A stretch of DNA of 64,000 nucleotides, taken from assembly GCF_015209505.1 (NCBI RefSeq), contig NZ_JADEYC010000018.1, positions 124,001 to 188,000 of the forward strand, given 5' to 3'. Position numbers and translations under genes: made by a program. Below, one piece after another: positions 17,059 through 27,626 of this stretch. The stretch comes from Saccharopolyspora montiporae. GTDB taxonomy: Bacteria; Actinomycetota; Actinomycetes; Mycobacteriales; Pseudonocardiaceae. The notes under the pieces are model-generated. The model did no database searches. It was not told where the DNA came from and saw only the letters and a list, made by a program, of their open reading frames with translations. Within the stretch, counting starts at the first letter, position 1; each line of letters starts with the position of its first letter.

Positions 17059-17242
17059 ATCCCGATCTGTGCAGGACCGAACACGGTGCGTGTCCGTTCG
17101 TCGGGGTGCGCTGCGGTGGATTTGGCTTGCGAGTGCGGCTTTTCCGCGTTCTTCCTGCATCTTTGATCGTCCCGGTGTCAACCACGGACGGGGGAAGCGA
17201 GGGCGGTCTGTGGCTCGATTCAGCGTGCGGCGGGTAATCAAC

Positions 17243-17260
17243 AGTGTGTCACGTCACACT
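17243..17260. promoter_or_regulatory. AGTGTG-N6-CACACT dyad
   Basis: A perfect 6-base inverted repeat with a TCACGT spacer, about 115 bases upstream of the membrane protein at 17375. It looks like an operator for a dimeric regulator; the spacing does not fit the TGTGA-N6-TCACA site of CRP/GlxR. Confidence 0.35.
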
Positions 17261-17374
17261 AGGAGGGCGGCTTGTCGCCAGGTCCGTTGATCCGTCCGGC
17301 CCAGCGCCCCGGCGCGGGACGCCCCGCTCTCGGGGGGCGCTGCGGAGGCGGGCCGAGTTGCTAGCGTCTGCACG

Positions 17375-19084
17375 GTGACTGCCCGGTCTGACCTCACCCC
17401 CGGTGCGAACCCGGGTGCGGCGCTCCAGCAGCCCGCCCCCGCCCGCCCCGCGCTCCTGCCCGCGGCGATCGGAGTCTCCGCCGCTGGCGGGCTGCTCACC
17501 GGCCTCGGCCCGCTCATCGGACTGGTCAGCCCCGGGGCATCCGCGGCATTCACCGCCTGGCCGCTGCTGCTGGTGCTGGCGCTGCTGCCGGCCGCTGCCG
17601 CGACCGCGCTGCTGCGCACCGGATCGCCCACCACTGCGGCCGCACTGCTCGTCGGCCCCGCGGTGCTGGCACCCGGCCGTGCGGCGCTGGACGTGCAGCT
17701 GATCGTGGACGCCGGGCTCGCCGCCCGCCCCGAACTGCTGCGCGTGGCCACGCTGTCGCCGACCTCGCCCGGCGCGGGCAGCTGGCTGCTGCTGACCGGG
17801 CACCTGGCCGGTCTGCTGGCCGGTCTGCTGGCGGTGCGCGGGATGCGCACCGGCGAGCGGGGCGAGTCGGGGGCGCACCGGCAGGGCCTGCTGGCGGTCG
17901 TGCTGTGCACCGGGATCATCGGCGGTGTCGGGATGCTGATGGCCCCGTTCGTCTCCGACGACCCCTATCTGCTGGCCCGCGCGGCCGCGGACGCCCCGGC
18001 TGCGGTGCTGGTCGGTGCTCTGCTGCTCGCGGTCGGCGTGCCCGCGGCCGGCGGTGTGCTGGCCGGTTCGGACGACGCCGACTTCGCTCGCGGGGGGCTG
18101 CTCGGGCTCGCCGCAGCCCTGGCCGCCGTGGCCGTCCCGCCGCTTGCCGCGGTCGCCGCGCTCGGGCAGCTGCGCCTCGGGTGGGGGCCGGTCCTCGGTG
18201 TGCTGGCCGCGCTGGTGCTCGCCGGGTTGGCGGTGCCCGCCGGGCGCGGTGCGCCCGCCGCCGAGCAGGACCGCGATCTGCGGCTGCCGCCGTTCGACCG
18301 GCTGGCGCGCCTGGCCGGTGCGCTGGCCGCGGCGGGCGGTGCGCTCGCCCTGCTCGCCGCGGTGCTGCCCGTGCTGGAGATGCCGCCGGGGGTGACCGAC
18401 CCGTCCACGTACCCGTCCCGGCTGCTGCTGCCGGCCGGGGTCGTGCTGGTGGGCAGCGGGCTCGCGGTGCTGCTCCCCGCGGTGCGGTCGCAGGTGCGCC
18501 CGGTGCTGACCGTGGTGTGGGTGGTGGTCCCGTTCGCCGCGGCCGCGATGTTCGATTCCGTGCTGACCGCGGTGCAGGCCATCGGCGCTTCCGCGGGGCC
18601 GGGGATGTGGACCGCCGGTGCGGCGGTGCTGCTCTCCGGCGCCTCCGGGGTGACCGCCGCCCTCGCCGGAGGTGTCGAGCGCGATGACGTGGATCTGACC
18701 GAGGTCTCCATGCGCGGCCGGGTGCTGGTGCCGGCGCTGCTCGGCGTGCTGCTCGCGGGCGGTGCCTACGCGGTGCCCGTCGTCTCCTCGGCCGAATACG
18801 CGCCGCCCGCGGTGTTCGGCGAGTTCTCCACCACCTCGTGGGGCCTGCTGATCGCGCTGTTCGGTGTGGTCGGTGCCGCGGTCCTGGCACCGATGTGCCG
18901 GCCGGTCCGAGCGGGTGCGCTGCTGGCGGGTGCCGCCGCGGTCGCGGCGGTCCGCGCGCTGGAGTACCCGCTCACCGAGGGCAGGGTGGCCGATTCCGCG
19001 CCCGGCCTCGGCCTGTGGTTCGCGATCGCCTGCGTGGTGGTGCTGGCCAGTTCGGCCGCCGGTGCCGCCTCTCGCGAGGACTGA
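17375..19084 (+). CDS. Polytopic membrane protein, function unknown
   Basis: Not recognised. 569 residues, almost entirely Ala/Leu/Val/Gly hydrophobic with about 14 membrane segments and very short loops; no motif for a transporter or enzyme is visible. The GTG at 17375 lacks a Shine-Dalgarno but is preceded by TAGCGT (17362-17367) seven bases away, so the message is probably leaderless. It sits between the M23 peptidase and sucC. One charged loop near residue 295 ([20 protein letters not shown]) separates two halves of the protein. Confidence 0.75.
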   Translation: MTARSDLTPGANPGAALQQPAPARPALLPAAIGVSAAGGLLTGLGPLIGLVSPGASAAFTAWPLLLVLALLPAAAATALLRTGSPTTAAALLVGPAVLAPGRAALDVQLIVDAGLAARPELLRVATLSPTSPGAGSWLLLTGHLAGLLAGLLAVRGMRTGERGESGAHRQGLLAVVLCTGIIGGVGMLMAPFVSDDPYLLARAAADAPAAVLVGALLLAVGVPAAGGVLAGSDDADFARGGLLGLAAALAAVAVPPLAAVAALGQLRLGWGPVLGVLAALVLAGLAVPAGRGAPAAEQDRDLRLPPFDRLARLAGALAAAGGALALLAAVLPVLEMPPGVTDPSTYPSRLLLPAGVVLVGSGLAVLLPAVRSQVRPVLTVVWVVVPFAAAAMFDSVLTAVQAIGASAGPGMWTAGAAVLLSGASGVTAALAGGVERDDVDLTEVSMRGRVLVPALLGVLLAGGAYAVPVVSSAEYAPPAVFGEFSTTSWGLLIALFGVVGAAVLAPMCRPVRAGALLAGAAAVAAVRALEYPLTEGRVADSAPGLGLWFAIACVVVLASSAAGAASRED

Positions 19085-19337
19085 TCGAGCCCGAAAAGGA
19101 CGAAAGGACCGGTTTTCCGCTCGCGCTGCGCGCCGGGAGGCCGCACGAGCTGCTGTTCCGTTCGTCACGGGGCGTCGCCGCCCGCGGGCTGTCGCGCTGC
19201 GAAAAGTCGCCGCCGCCGCGTCCGCCAGCGCCGATGGGCCGGTGCGCGTGAGGCAGTTCACCGGATGCGCTGCACCGATCGTCCTCGCAGGTCGATATGG
19301 TTCCCCGAGTCCGACACCGACGTCGCAGGAGAGTCGA

Positions 19338-20504
19338 GTGGACCTGTACGAATACCAGGCGAAGGAGATCTTCGCCTCCCACGGAGTGCCGACGCTGCCA
19401 GGCACCGTGGCCACCGATCCGCAAGGGGCCAAGGCAGCAGCCGATGAACTCGGCGGGCCCGTTGTTGTCAAGGCCCAGGTCAAAACCGGGGGTCGCGGCA
19501 AGGCCGGCGGCGTGAAGCTGGCCGAGAACCCGGACGAAGCGCAGACCAAGGCCGAGGCGATCCTCGGACTGGACATCAAGGGCCACGTGACCCGCAGGGT
19601 GCTGGTCACGACGGCGTCCGACATCGCCGACGAGTACTACTTCTCGATCCTGCTGGACCGGGCCAACCGCAACTTCTTGGCGATGGCCTCGGTCGAAGGC
19701 GGCATGGAGATCGAGGAGGTCGCGGCCACCAAGCCGGAGGCCCTCGCCAAGGTCGCCATCGACCCGATCGACGGTGTCGACGCGGCCAGGGCTCGCGAGA
19801 TCGTCGACGCGGCGAAGTTTCCGGCCGAGATCGCCGACCAGGTCGTGGACATCATCGTCCAGCTCTGGGACACCTTCGTCGCCGAGGACGCCACCCTCGT
19901 CGAGATCAACCCACTGGTCAAGGACCCGCAGGGCAAGGTGCTCGCGCTCGACGGCAAGGTCACGCTGGACGAGAACGCCGCGTTCCGCCAGGCCAAGCAG
20001 GCCGATCTGGTCGACACCGCGGCCGAAGACCCGCTGGAGGCCAAGGCCAAGGCCAAGGACCTCAACTACGTCAAGCTGGACGGCGAGGTCGGCATCATCG
20101 GCAACGGCGCGGGGCTGGTCATGTCCACCCTGGACGTCGTGGCCTACGCCGGTGAAGCGCACAACGGCGTCAAGCCGGCGAACTTCCTGGACATCGGCGG
20201 CGGCGCCTCCGCCGATGTCATGGCAGCCGGTCTGGACGTCATCCTCGGCGACCCGGACGTCAAGTCGGTCTTCGTGAACGTCTTCGGCGGCATCACCGCG
20301 TGCGACGCGGTCGCCAACGGCATCGTGCAGGCCCTGGGCATCCTGGGCGACGAGGCCACCAAGCCGCTGGTCGTCCGGCTCGACGGGAACAACGTCGAGG
20401 AAGGCCGCCGCATCCTCGCCGAGGCCAACCACCCGGTGGTCACCGTGGTGGACACCATGGACGGTGCGGCCGACAAGGCCGCCGAGCTGGCTGCGGGGGC
20501 ATGA
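19338..20504 (+). CDS. sucC: Succinyl-CoA synthetase beta subunit
   Basis: TCA-cycle enzyme making ATP or GTP from succinyl-CoA, 388 residues. ATP-grasp domain with [18 protein letters not shown] at the N-terminus and [19 protein letters not shown]-terminal ligase domain with [12 protein letters not shown] and NIFGGIT-like [11 protein letters not shown]. The GTG at 19338 is chosen by its AGGAGAG site and homology; the frame extends upstream without support. The alpha subunit follows after 4 bases. The 250 bases upstream, free of genes, should hold the promoter. Confidence 0.96.
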   Translation: MDLYEYQAKEIFASHGVPTLPGTVATDPQGAKAAADELGGPVVVKAQVKTGGRGKAGGVKLAENPDEAQTKAEAILGLDIKGHVTRRVLVTTASDIADEYYFSILLDRANRNFLAMASVEGGMEIEEVAATKPEALAKVAIDPIDGVDAARAREIVDAAKFPAEIADQVVDIIVQLWDTFVAEDATLVEINPLVKDPQGKVLALDGKVTLDENAAFRQAKQADLVDTAAEDPLEAKAKAKDLNYVKLDGEVGIIGNGAGLVMSTLDVVAYAGEAHNGVKPANFLDIGGGASADVMAAGLDVILGDPDVKSVFVNVFGGITACDAVANGIVQALGILGDEATKPLVVRLDGNNVEEGRRILAEANHPVVTVVDTMDGAADKAAELAAGA

Positions 20505-20508
20505 AGCG

Positions 20509-21393
20509 ATGGCTATCTTCCTCAACGAGAACAGCAAGGTCATCGTTCAGGGCATCACCGGCTCTGAAGGAACCAAGCACACCGCGCGGATGCTGCGCTC
20601 CGGCACGAACATCGTCGGTGGCGTCAACGCCCGCAAGGCCGGCCAGCAGGTCGAGATCGAGGGCCAGGAGCTCCCGGTCTTCGGCAGCGTGCAGGAGGCC
20701 ATGAAGGAGACCGGGGCCGACGTCTCGGTCGTCTTCGTGCCGCCGAAGTTCGCCAAGGACGCCGTGATCGAGGCCATCGACGCCGAGATCGGGCTGGCCG
20801 TGGTCATCACCGAGGGCATCCCGGTGCACGACGCCGCTTACTTCTGGGCGCACGCGGGCAAGACGGGCAACAAGACCCGGATCATCGGGCCGAACTGCCC
20901 CGGCATCATCTCGCCCGGCAAGTCCAACGCCGGCATCATCCCGGCGGACATCACCGGCCCGGGCAAGATCGGCCTGGTGTCCAAGTCGGGCACGCTGACC
21001 TACCAGATGATGTACGAGCTGCGGGACATCGGGTTCTCCACCAGCGTCGGCATCGGCGGCGACCCGATCATCGGCACCACGCACATCGACGCGCTCCAGG
21101 CGTTCCAGGACGACCCGGAGACCGAGGCGATCGTGATGATCGGCGAGATCGGCGGTGACGCCGAGGAGCGGGCCGCGGAGTACATCAAGGCCAACATCAC
21201 CAAGCCGGTCGTCGGTTACGTGGCGGGCTTCACCGCACCGGAGGGCAAGACGATGGGCCACGCCGGTGCCATCGTGTCCGGTTCCTCCGGTACCGCTTCC
21301 GCCAAGAAGGAAGCGCTGGAGGCCGCCGGTGTGAAGGTCGGCAAGACGCCGAGCGAGACCGCCACCCTGATGCGCGGGATCGTCAAGGGCTGA
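20509..21393 (+). CDS. sucD: Succinyl-CoA synthetase alpha subunit
   Basis: CoA-binding and phospho-histidine subunit partnering SucC, 294 residues. N-terminal Rossmann CoA-binding fold ([16 protein letters not shown]), the [12 protein letters not shown] motif, and the active-site histidine in GHAGAIVSG near the C-terminus. Translated from the ATG at 20509, 4 bases after the sucC stop, so the two are co-translated. A strong hairpin follows the stop, closing the operon. Confidence 0.96.
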   Translation: MAIFLNENSKVIVQGITGSEGTKHTARMLRSGTNIVGGVNARKAGQQVEIEGQELPVFGSVQEAMKETGADVSVVFVPPKFAKDAVIEAIDAEIGLAVVITEGIPVHDAAYFWAHAGKTGNKTRIIGPNCPGIISPGKSNAGIIPADITGPGKIGLVSKSGTLTYQMMYELRDIGFSTSVGIGGDPIIGTTHIDALQAFQDDPETEAIVMIGEIGGDAEERAAEYIKANITKPVVGYVAGFTAPEGKTMGHAGAIVSGSSGTASAKKEALEAAGVKVGKTPSETATLMRGIVKG

Positions 21394-21417
21394 ACCAGGC
21401 CCGACGGCACGCTTTTT

Positions 21418-21454
21418 CGCGGGGCTGGACGCCGGATCGGTGTCCAGCCCCGCG
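21418..21454 (+). terminator. Terminator of sucCD
   Basis: A perfect 13-base stem (CGCGGGGCTGGAC pairing with its complement) and 11-base loop, 24 bases after the sucD stop, followed by GTGTTT. Confidence 0.8.
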
Positions 21455-21679
21455 GTGTTTCCCGGGTGGTCGTGGCATTCGCCTCCGGAACCGCACCGCG
21501 GTCGGCGAATGTGGATTTTCCCAGGTGTTGAACGCTACCGGCACTGATCCCGTTGTGCCGCTGCGGATTTCGTCGCCGAGCAGCGGCGGGCCCGGCGGCG
21601 CGTTCCGGTACCGTGGAGGTCGCCCGATCATCACGCGATGGTCACGAAACGCGCGCAAGCTCTAGGAGTTCGTCTGAAC

Positions 21680-22408
21680 ATGTCCGCCCCTCATCCACCG
21701 CCGGCGCGCCCGGCTGCCGCGCCGGGCGGTTCCGGCAGCGGACTCGGTCACAAGGACGTCCTGGCCCTGGTCGCGGCAGGAGCCGGTCTGGTCGGCTACC
21801 TGGTCGGCTTCTTCGGCGAGGCGGCCGGTTCGCTCACCGGCAGCCCGGTCGGGTTCGCGCTGATCGTCGCGGCGGCGCTCGCCGGACTCCGCTTCGCGCC
21901 CCGCACCCCGGACTGCCTGTTCGCCGCGGCCCCGCTCGCGGCCTACGCGCTGCTGGCCCTGGTGCAGACCGTCGTGTCCGCCGCCGACGGCGCGGTGATC
22001 GCGCTGCTGGTCCTCGCGCTGGTGCAGACCGGCGCGCTGGTCGGCGTGCTGCTCCTGGACGGCGGGATCATCGGGGGTGGGAAGTCCGGCCCGAAACCGC
22101 CCGCACCGCCGTTCGCACCACCGGCCCAGTTCCAGCAGCAGGGGCCGCCCGGTGGCTGGGGCGGCCAGCAGCCGCCGTTCGGTCAGCCCGGCGGTCCGCC
22201 CAAGGGCGGTTGGGTGCCGGCCACCGGTGGGCAGCAGCCCGGCGGTTGGAACCCGTCCTCGGGCGGGAATGCCGTTCCCCCGGCGCCCGCTCCCGGTGGG
22301 CAACCCGCTCCGGCACCGCAGCCCGGCCCGCCGCAGCCGGGCGGACCCCAGTCGGGCGGACCCCAGGGCACGCAGCAGATGCCGCACCCCGGCTCGGAGC
22401 AGAAGTAG
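21680..22408 (+). CDS. DUF5336-family membrane protein (34-kDa antigen-like)
   Basis: 242 residues: short Pro-rich N-terminus, four hydrophobic segments between about 22 and 132 (DVLALVAAGAGLVGYLVGFFG and later), then a Pro/Gly/Gln-rich tail of about 110 residues. Topology, tail and position right after sucD match M. tuberculosis Rv0954, the 34-kDa antigenic protein of family DUF5336 (recalled). Molecular role unknown; an envelope or septum-associated role is plausible since DUF6350/PerM follows. The ATG at 21680 follows AGGAG at longish spacing; the frame upstream is unsupported. Confidence 0.75.
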   Translation: MSAPHPPPARPAAAPGGSGSGLGHKDVLALVAAGAGLVGYLVGFFGEAAGSLTGSPVGFALIVAAALAGLRFAPRTPDCLFAAAPLAAYALLALVQTVVSAADGAVIALLVLALVQTGALVGVLLLDGGIIGGGKSGPKPPAPPFAPPAQFQQQGPPGGWGGQQPPFGQPGGPPKGGWVPATGGQQPGGWNPSSGGNAVPPAPAPGGQPAPAPQPGPPQPGGPQSGGPQGTQQMPHPGSEQK

Positions 22409-22427
22409 CCGACGCCCGGCTAACGCC

Positions 22428-22459
22428 GCGGGTCCGGGCGGCGCGCCACCCGGACCCGC
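22428..22459. terminator. Bidirectional terminator
   Basis: A perfect 11-base stem (GCGGGTCCGGG) with a 10-base loop between the converging DUF5336 gene (stop 22408) and methyltransferase (stop 22464). Confidence 0.75.
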
Positions 22460-22463
22460 TCCG

Positions 22464-23210
22464 TCAGCGGCCCATCAGCGCGAAGACTCCCCAGCCGAGG
22501 TAGTCGCGCTGGTACCGCGCGTACCGGACGGGCTCGGTGCTGAGCTCGACCCGCACATCGGCCGCCAGCTCGTCGTCGGGATGCGCGTCGAGCCAGCGGC
22601 GGAGGTTGAGCCACTGCGCCGCCTGGTACCGGTCCCAGCTGTCCTGATCGGCCAGCACCATCTCCACGACGTCGTAGCCGAGCCCGCCGAACCGCTCGAT
22701 CAGCTCCGGCAGCAGCAGGAAGTCGTCCTTGGCGGTGGCGAGGCAGCCCTCGGCGGTCTTCTGATCGGGCACGTCCCGGCGCCAGTACGGTTCGCCGATC
22801 AGCAGCACGCCACCGGGGCGCAGACTGCGGCTCAGCAGCTCCACGGTGCCGGCCACGCCGTTCCCGATCCAGGTCGCACCGACGCACGCGGCGAGATCGA
22901 CCGGCTCGTCGGCGACGTAACCCGCGGCGTCACCGTGCACGAAGGCGACCTGCTCGGCGACACCGAGTTCGGCGGCGCGAGCGCGGGCCTGCTCGGTGAA
23001 CACCGTGCTGATGTCCACCCCGGTTCCGGTGACGCGGTGGTCCCGGGCCCAGGTGCACAGCAGTTCGCCCGAACCGCTGGCGAGATCGAGCACGCGGGTG
23101 CCGGGCGCCAGGTGCAGCGCCTCGCCCAGGGCGGCGAGCTTGCCGGGGGTGAACGGGTTGTGCAGCCGGTGGCTACTTTCCCGAATGGTGAAGATGCGTG
23201 GGAGATCCAC
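22464..23210 (-). CDS. Class I SAM-dependent methyltransferase
   Basis: Small-molecule methyltransferase, 248 residues. SAM-binding motif I VLDLASGSGELLCTWA, motif II TGVDIS, and post-motif region HGDAAGYVADEPVDLAACVGATWIG, the style of ubiquinone/SAM methyltransferases with unknown acceptor. Start GTG at 23210 with GAGGAG nine bases upstream; a longer frame runs upstream without support. It interrupts the mycobacteria-like gene order between the DUF5336 and DUF6350 genes, where M. tuberculosis has nothing comparable that I recall. Confidence 0.8.
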   Translation of the reverse strand: MDLPRIFTIRESSHRLHNPFTPGKLAALGEALHLAPGTRVLDLASGSGELLCTWARDHRVTGTGVDISTVFTEQARARAAELGVAEQVAFVHGDAAGYVADEPVDLAACVGATWIGNGVAGTVELLSRSLRPGGVLLIGEPYWRRDVPDQKTAEGCLATAKDDFLLLPELIERFGGLGYDVVEMVLADQDSWDRYQAAQWLNLRRWLDAHPDDELAADVRVELSTEPVRYARYQRDYLGWGVFALMGR

Positions 23211-23482
23211 GAGAGGTGCTCCTCGGTTCCGATGACGTCATGGCATGCGTGGCGGACGGTCGACCGGAGTCGGCCGCTGCTGCTCGGACCGTCATCGAAA
23301 AGCACCTCATCGGGAACGCGCGGGGCGTGGACGGTGGCGAATATAGACGTTCCGGGCGGACGCCTCCACCGGATTTCTCCGGGCCGCAGCTCATCGCCGA
23401 CCGGGGGAGCCATCGCTCGATGGGCGGATACTGGGGCGTGTGCTGATCGTTCGCGAGTTCGGCCGGTGCGACATTCGGCGGC

Positions 23483-24952
23483 GTGACGACGCTGGACCCG
23501 GCTGAACAGCACGCCGACCGCTCCGCTGCGGGGCGCAGCGGAAGGCGGGTCCGGTGGCGGTTGTGCGCCGGGTTGATCACCGCGTCCCTGGCGTTGAGCT
23601 ACTCGCTGTCCGCCCTGCTCATCGTCATCGTGGCGGCCACCGCCACGGGCGCCCCGTTCGACCCGGTGCAGTTGCTCGTGGCCGCCCTGCCCGGCTGGCT
23701 GGTGGTGCACCAGACCGCGATCAGCGTTCTCGGTGCCCCGCTGAGCGTGCTGCCGCTGCTCCCCACCGCCGTCACGGTGCTCGTCACGGCGGAAGCCGCG
23801 GGCGTGCTCGCCCGGCGGTCCCGGCTGCGCAGGCCGGACCAGGCGTGGCCGGTGATCGCCGCGCTGGCCCTGGTGCACGCCGCGGCGGGGACCGCGATCG
23901 CCCTGCTGCTGCGCGGCCCGGTCACCGCGTTGCCGGTGGACGCGTTCCTCAGCTGCGGGCTGACGGCCGGGCTGGCCGCCGCGGCGGGTCTGGCGAACCG
24001 CTGCGGGCTGGTCTACCTGCTGTGGAGCAGGGTGGACGCCCAGGTCTGGTCCGGGCTGCGCGCGGGTCTGATCGGGTTCACTGCGCTGGTGGGCGCCGGT
24101 GCCGCGGTGCTGCTCGTGTCGATCGCCGCCGGTGCGGGCGGGATGGTCGACTCGATGCACCGGGCGGGCGGTGCCGGGGATGCGTTCGGCACCGTGCTGC
24201 TCACGGTGCTGTACCTGCCGAACGCCGTGGCCGCGGGCTGGACCTTCGCCGCGGGCACCGGGTTCACCGTCGGCGGCGCCGAAATCGGCCCGCTGGCGGG
24301 CGCCCCCGGTCTGCTGCCCGATCTGCCGCTGCTGGCGGTCGTGCCCGCCGAGGGACCCGCGTTGTGGTCGTTCGCGGCGCTGCTGCTGCCGCCGGTGGTG
24401 GGACTGCTGGTGGGCAATGGCTGCCGGGTGGTGCGCGGGTTGACCGCCCGGCTGCTGGCCGTGGTGGTGGCGGCCGTGGTCACCGCGCTGGGCGCGCTGC
24501 TGGTGGCGGCGCTGTCCGGGGGCGCGCTGGGCAGCGGTGCGGTGAGCCTGCATCCCGGTGCGTTGGGCGTGGCCACGCTGTGCTGGGTGGCGGTCCCCGC
24601 GGCCGCGGTCGTCTGGTTCACCGAGCAGGCCGACAGCGCGCTCGCCGAGGCGGAGTCCGTCGTGCCCGAGGGTGCCGCGCCGGCGGACCCGGTGCCGGCA
24701 GACCCGGTGTCGGAAGACCCGGCCGGGCAGGACCCGGGTGCCCCCGAAGACGTCCCGGACGGTCCCGGCGGAACCGAAGTCGCGGCCGATGCAGACTTTC
24801 CGGACGACGATGCTGCAGACGCGGGCGCTGCGGACACCGACTCGGAACGCGGCGGTGAACTTGCCGCGGACGACGGCGGTTCCGACGCGGAGGAGCCCGG
24901 CGGTCGCGGTAAGCGGACCGGGGCGGATCCCGCCGAGTTCGACTCCTGGTGA
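23483..24952 (+). CDS. DUF6350/PerM-like polytopic membrane protein
   Basis: 489 residues: about ten membrane segments to residue 390, then an acidic Asp/Glu/Ala/Pro-rich cytosolic tail of about 95 residues ending in EFDSW. Placement just before purN-purH corresponds to M. tuberculosis Rv0955 (PerM), a membrane protein linked to cell division and persistence; orthology is inferred from position and topology. The GTG at 23483 has no clear Shine-Dalgarno. The acidic tail looks disordered and may serve as a docking segment. Confidence 0.75.
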   Translation: MTTLDPAEQHADRSAAGRSGRRVRWRLCAGLITASLALSYSLSALLIVIVAATATGAPFDPVQLLVAALPGWLVVHQTAISVLGAPLSVLPLLPTAVTVLVTAEAAGVLARRSRLRRPDQAWPVIAALALVHAAAGTAIALLLRGPVTALPVDAFLSCGLTAGLAAAAGLANRCGLVYLLWSRVDAQVWSGLRAGLIGFTALVGAGAAVLLVSIAAGAGGMVDSMHRAGGAGDAFGTVLLTVLYLPNAVAAGWTFAAGTGFTVGGAEIGPLAGAPGLLPDLPLLAVVPAEGPALWSFAALLLPPVVGLLVGNGCRVVRGLTARLLAVVVAAVVTALGALLVAALSGGALGSGAVSLHPGALGVATLCWVAVPAAAVVWFTEQADSALAEAESVVPEGAAPADPVPADPVSEDPAGQDPGAPEDVPDGPGGTEVAADADFPDDDAADAGAADTDSERGGELAADDGGSDAEEPGGRGKRTGADPAEFDSW

Positions 24953-25105
24953 CCGGTTCTCGCCCGGTCCGGTCCGCAGCGGACTGAGCGCTGCACCACT
25001 CGCCCGGGACCTGCTGCCGAACGCGGAGCTGCGGGCGTTTACGCTGCTCGCAGAGATCGTGCCGAGGCATGTCAGGAGCCCACGCTGAATCCGAGTACGC
25101 CCGAG

Positions 25106-25750
25106 GTGCCCGCTCCCGAACCGGCTGACCGGCGATCGACCGAAACCCCCGCGCGAGTGGTGGTGCTGGTGTCCGGTTCCGGCAGCCTGCTGCAGGCCCT
25201 GCTGGACGCCACCGCATCCGCCGACTACCCGGTCCGGATCGTGGCGGTCGGCGCTGACCGGCCCGATGCCCAGGGGCTGGCGCGCGCCGAACACGCTGGG
25301 CTGCCCACCTTCGCGCACCGGCTGCGCGATCACGAGCACCGGGACGACTGGGACCGCGCGCTGGCCGAGTCCTGCGCGCGGTTCGAACCGGACCTGGTCG
25401 TGTCGGCCGGATTCATGAAGCTGGTCGGTCCCCGGTTCCTGGCACGCTTCGCCGGGCGCTACCTGAACAGCCATCCCGCGCTGCTCCCGTCCTTCCCCGG
25501 TATGCACGGGGTGCGCGACGCGCTGGACTACGGGGTCCGGATCACCGGGTGCACGCTGTTCGTGGTGGACGAGGGCGTGGACACCGGACCGATCCTCGCG
25601 CAGGAAGCGGTCGACGTGCGGCCGTCGGACGACGAGACGAGCCTGCACGAGCGCATCAAGGCGGTCGAGCGGCGGTTGCTGGTCGGCACCCTGGAACAGC
25701 TGGCGTTGCACGGCTGGACCGTGCAGGGACGGAAGGTGAGTATCCCGTGA
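25106..25750 (+). CDS. purN: Phosphoribosylglycinamide formyltransferase
   Basis: Transfers formyl from 10-formyl-THF to GAR in purine synthesis, 214 residues. N-terminal [18 protein letters not shown] phosphate-binding loop, [20 protein letters not shown] with the catalytic Asn and His, and the conserved [18 protein letters not shown] with the catalytic Asp. The first ~17 residues are a non-conserved Pro-rich extension, so translation could start slightly elsewhere; the GTG at 25106 is the first standard codon. Overlaps purH by 4 bases. Confidence 0.95.
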   Translation: MPAPEPADRRSTETPARVVVLVSGSGSLLQALLDATASADYPVRIVAVGADRPDAQGLARAEHAGLPTFAHRLRDHEHRDDWDRALAESCARFEPDLVVSAGFMKLVGPRFLARFAGRYLNSHPALLPSFPGMHGVRDALDYGVRITGCTLFVVDEGVDTGPILAQEAVDVRPSDDETSLHERIKAVERRLLVGTLEQLALHGWTVQGRKVSIP

Positions 25751-27312
25751 CCGCGAACTCGCAGGAGCAGCGTGCCGTGCGCCGCGCGCTGATCGGTGTT
25801 TCGGACAAGTCCGGGCTGTTGGAGCTGGCCACCGGTCTGCACGCGGCCGGGGTGGAGGTCGTGTCCACGGGCGGGACCGCGCGCACGATCGCCGCCGCCG
25901 GTGTTCCGGTCACCCCGGTCGAGGAGCTCACCGGGTTCCCGGAGGCGTTGGACGGCCGGGTCAAGACACTGCACCCGCGGGTGCACGCCGGTCTGCTGGC
26001 CGACCTGCGCAAGCCCGAGCACGTCGAGCAGCTCGACGAACTGGACATCCCGCCGTTCGACCTGCTGGTGGTCAACCTCTACCCGTTCGTGCAGACGGTG
26101 GCCTCCGGTGCGGATCAGGACGACGTGGTGGAGAACATCGACATCGGTGGCCCGGCCATGGTGCGCGCGTCGGCGAAGAACCACGCCAACGTCGCCGTCG
26201 TGGTCGACCCCAGCCGCTACGACTGGGCCCTGGAACGGGTGCGCGACGGCGGGTTCACCAGGTCCGAGCGCACCGAACTGGCTGCGGAGGCCTTCCGGCA
26301 CACCGCGTCCTACGACGTGGCGGTCGCGTCCTGGATGACCGAGGTGCCTGCCGGTGATGATGCGGCGTTCCCGGGCTGGCTCGGCGAGACCTGGCAGCGG
26401 CGCTCGGCGTTGCGCTACGGCGAGAACCCGCACCAGCCCGCCGCGCTGTACGTCTCGGGCGGTGCCGCGACCGGGCTGGCCGCCGCGGCCCAGCTGCACG
26501 GCAAGGAGATGTCCTACAACAACTACGTCGACGCCGACGCGGCCTGGCGTTCGGCGCACGACCACGACCGGCCGTGCGTGGCGATCATCAAGCACGCCAA
26601 CCCGTGCGGGATCGCCGTCGCCGAGGACATCGCCGATGCGCACCGCAAGGCGCACGCGTGCGATCCGGTCAGCGCGTTCGGCGGCGTGATCGCCACCAAC
26701 CGCGAGGTCACGGTGGCGATGGCCGAGCAGGTCGCCGAGGTGTTCACCGAGGTGCTGGTGGCTCCGGGCTACGCCGAGGGCGCGGTGGACGTGCTGTCGC
26801 GCAAGAAGAACATCCGGATCCTGACCGCGCAGCCGCCGGAGCGCGGGCGCGTGGAGATGCGCGCGATCTCCGGCGGGATGCTCGCCCAGGGCGCGGACGC
26901 GATCGACGCCGAGGGCGACGACCCGGCGAACTGGACCTTGGCGACCGGGGATCCGGTGGACGAGCAGACGTTGGCGGACCTGGTGTTCGCCTGGCGGACC
27001 TGCCGGGCGGTCAAGTCCAACGCGATCCTGCTGGCCGATGCGGGAGCCACCGTCGGTGTCGGCATGGGTCAGGTGAACCGGGTCGATTCGGCCCGGCTGG
27101 CGGTGTCCCGCGCCGAGGACCGGGCGAAGGGCGCGGTCGCGGCGTCGGACGCGTTCTTCCCGTTCGCCGATGGTCTGCAGGTGCTGCTGGACGCCGGGGT
27201 GCGCGCGGTGGTGCAGCCGGGTGGTTCGGTGCGGGATCCGGAGGTCACGGCGGCGGCCGAGGCGGCGGGGGTTCCGCTCTACCTCACGGGTACGCGGCAC
27301 TTCGCGCACTGA
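25747..27312 (+). CDS. purH: Bifunctional AICAR transformylase/IMP cyclohydrolase
   Basis: Last two steps of IMP synthesis, 521 residues. N-terminal MGS-like cyclohydrolase ([24 protein letters not shown]), C-terminal AICAR transformylase with [15 protein letters not shown] and [10 protein letters not shown]. Start GTG at 25747 overlaps the purN stop (GTGA), giving translational coupling. The operon ends at a hairpin downstream. Linked use of 10-formyl-THF in PurN and PurH pairs with folD at 42.7 kb only metabolically, not by position. Confidence 0.96.
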   Translation: MTANSQEQRAVRRALIGVSDKSGLLELATGLHAAGVEVVSTGGTARTIAAAGVPVTPVEELTGFPEALDGRVKTLHPRVHAGLLADLRKPEHVEQLDELDIPPFDLLVVNLYPFVQTVASGADQDDVVENIDIGGPAMVRASAKNHANVAVVVDPSRYDWALERVRDGGFTRSERTELAAEAFRHTASYDVAVASWMTEVPAGDDAAFPGWLGETWQRRSALRYGENPHQPAALYVSGGAATGLAAAAQLHGKEMSYNNYVDADAAWRSAHDHDRPCVAIIKHANPCGIAVAEDIADAHRKAHACDPVSAFGGVIATNREVTVAMAEQVAEVFTEVLVAPGYAEGAVDVLSRKKNIRILTAQPPERGRVEMRAISGGMLAQGADAIDAEGDDPANWTLATGDPVDEQTLADLVFAWRTCRAVKSNAILLADAGATVGVGMGQVNRVDSARLAVSRAEDRAKGAVAASDAFFPFADGLQVLLDAGVRAVVQPGGSVRDPEVTAAAEAAGVPLYLTGTRHFAH

Positions 27313-27322
27313 TCGCGCTCGT

Positions 27323-27360
27323 CGGGGCTCCTCGTCCGGTCTGCCGGGTGGGGAGCCCCG
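27323..27360 (+). terminator. Terminator of purNH
   Basis: A perfect 9-base stem CGGGGCTCC/GGAGCCCCG with a 20-base loop, starting 11 bases after the purH stop. Confidence 0.65.
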
Positions 27361-27385
27361 CTTGCGTTCACCCGTTCGAGGTTTT

Positions 27386-27401
27386 TCGAACTGGAGTTCG
27401 T
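27386..27401. promoter_or_regulatory. LexA (SOS) box
   Basis: TCGAAC-TGGA-GTTCGT, one mismatch from the actinobacterial SOS box TCGAAC-N4-GTTCGA, 226 bases upstream of the imuA start. Confidence 0.7.
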
Positions 27402-27446
27402 CTTTTGCCTTGACGTCGCTCCGGTGGCGCGGTTTACTGAACATGT

Positions 27447-27462
27447 TCGAACTGAAGTTCGA
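27447..27462. promoter_or_regulatory. LexA (SOS) box, perfect
   Basis: TCGAAC-TGAA-GTTCGA is a perfect SOS box. Just upstream is an overlapping GAACATGTTC palindrome (27439-27448). With the box at 27386 it should repress the imuA-imuB operon. Confidence 0.85.
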
Positions 27463-27626
27463 TCAATCCGATGGCCGCGGTCGGGGGCGGCTGCCGGAAC
27501 GGTCGGCGGGGTGCTCGGGTGCAGGCACCTCCGCCGGCGCTCATCGCTGTCTTCCCCGCAGCGGTTTGCAGGGTGCTCGCCGGAGGGGCGGGTGCTCGGT
27601 GCGGTCGCGATGTGGGAAGGCAGCTG

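Larger units (their letters stand above)
16913..17374. other. 462-base divergent regulatory region
   Basis: No credible gene. It separates the M23 peptidase from the divergent membrane protein at 17375. Visible elements, listed separately: a minus-strand promoter and 5' hairpin for the peptidase and a dyad with a following AGGAGGG on the plus side. A 30-codon frame (TTG 17272 to TAG 17364) follows that AGGAGGG but has no recognisable content. Confidence 0.5.

Noticed and set aside
16913..17060. Possible c-di-AMP riboswitch before the M23 peptidase
   Set aside because: Riboswitches of this class often precede cell-wall hydrolase genes in actinobacteria, but the conserved core segments were not recognised; only an ordinary hairpin is seen.
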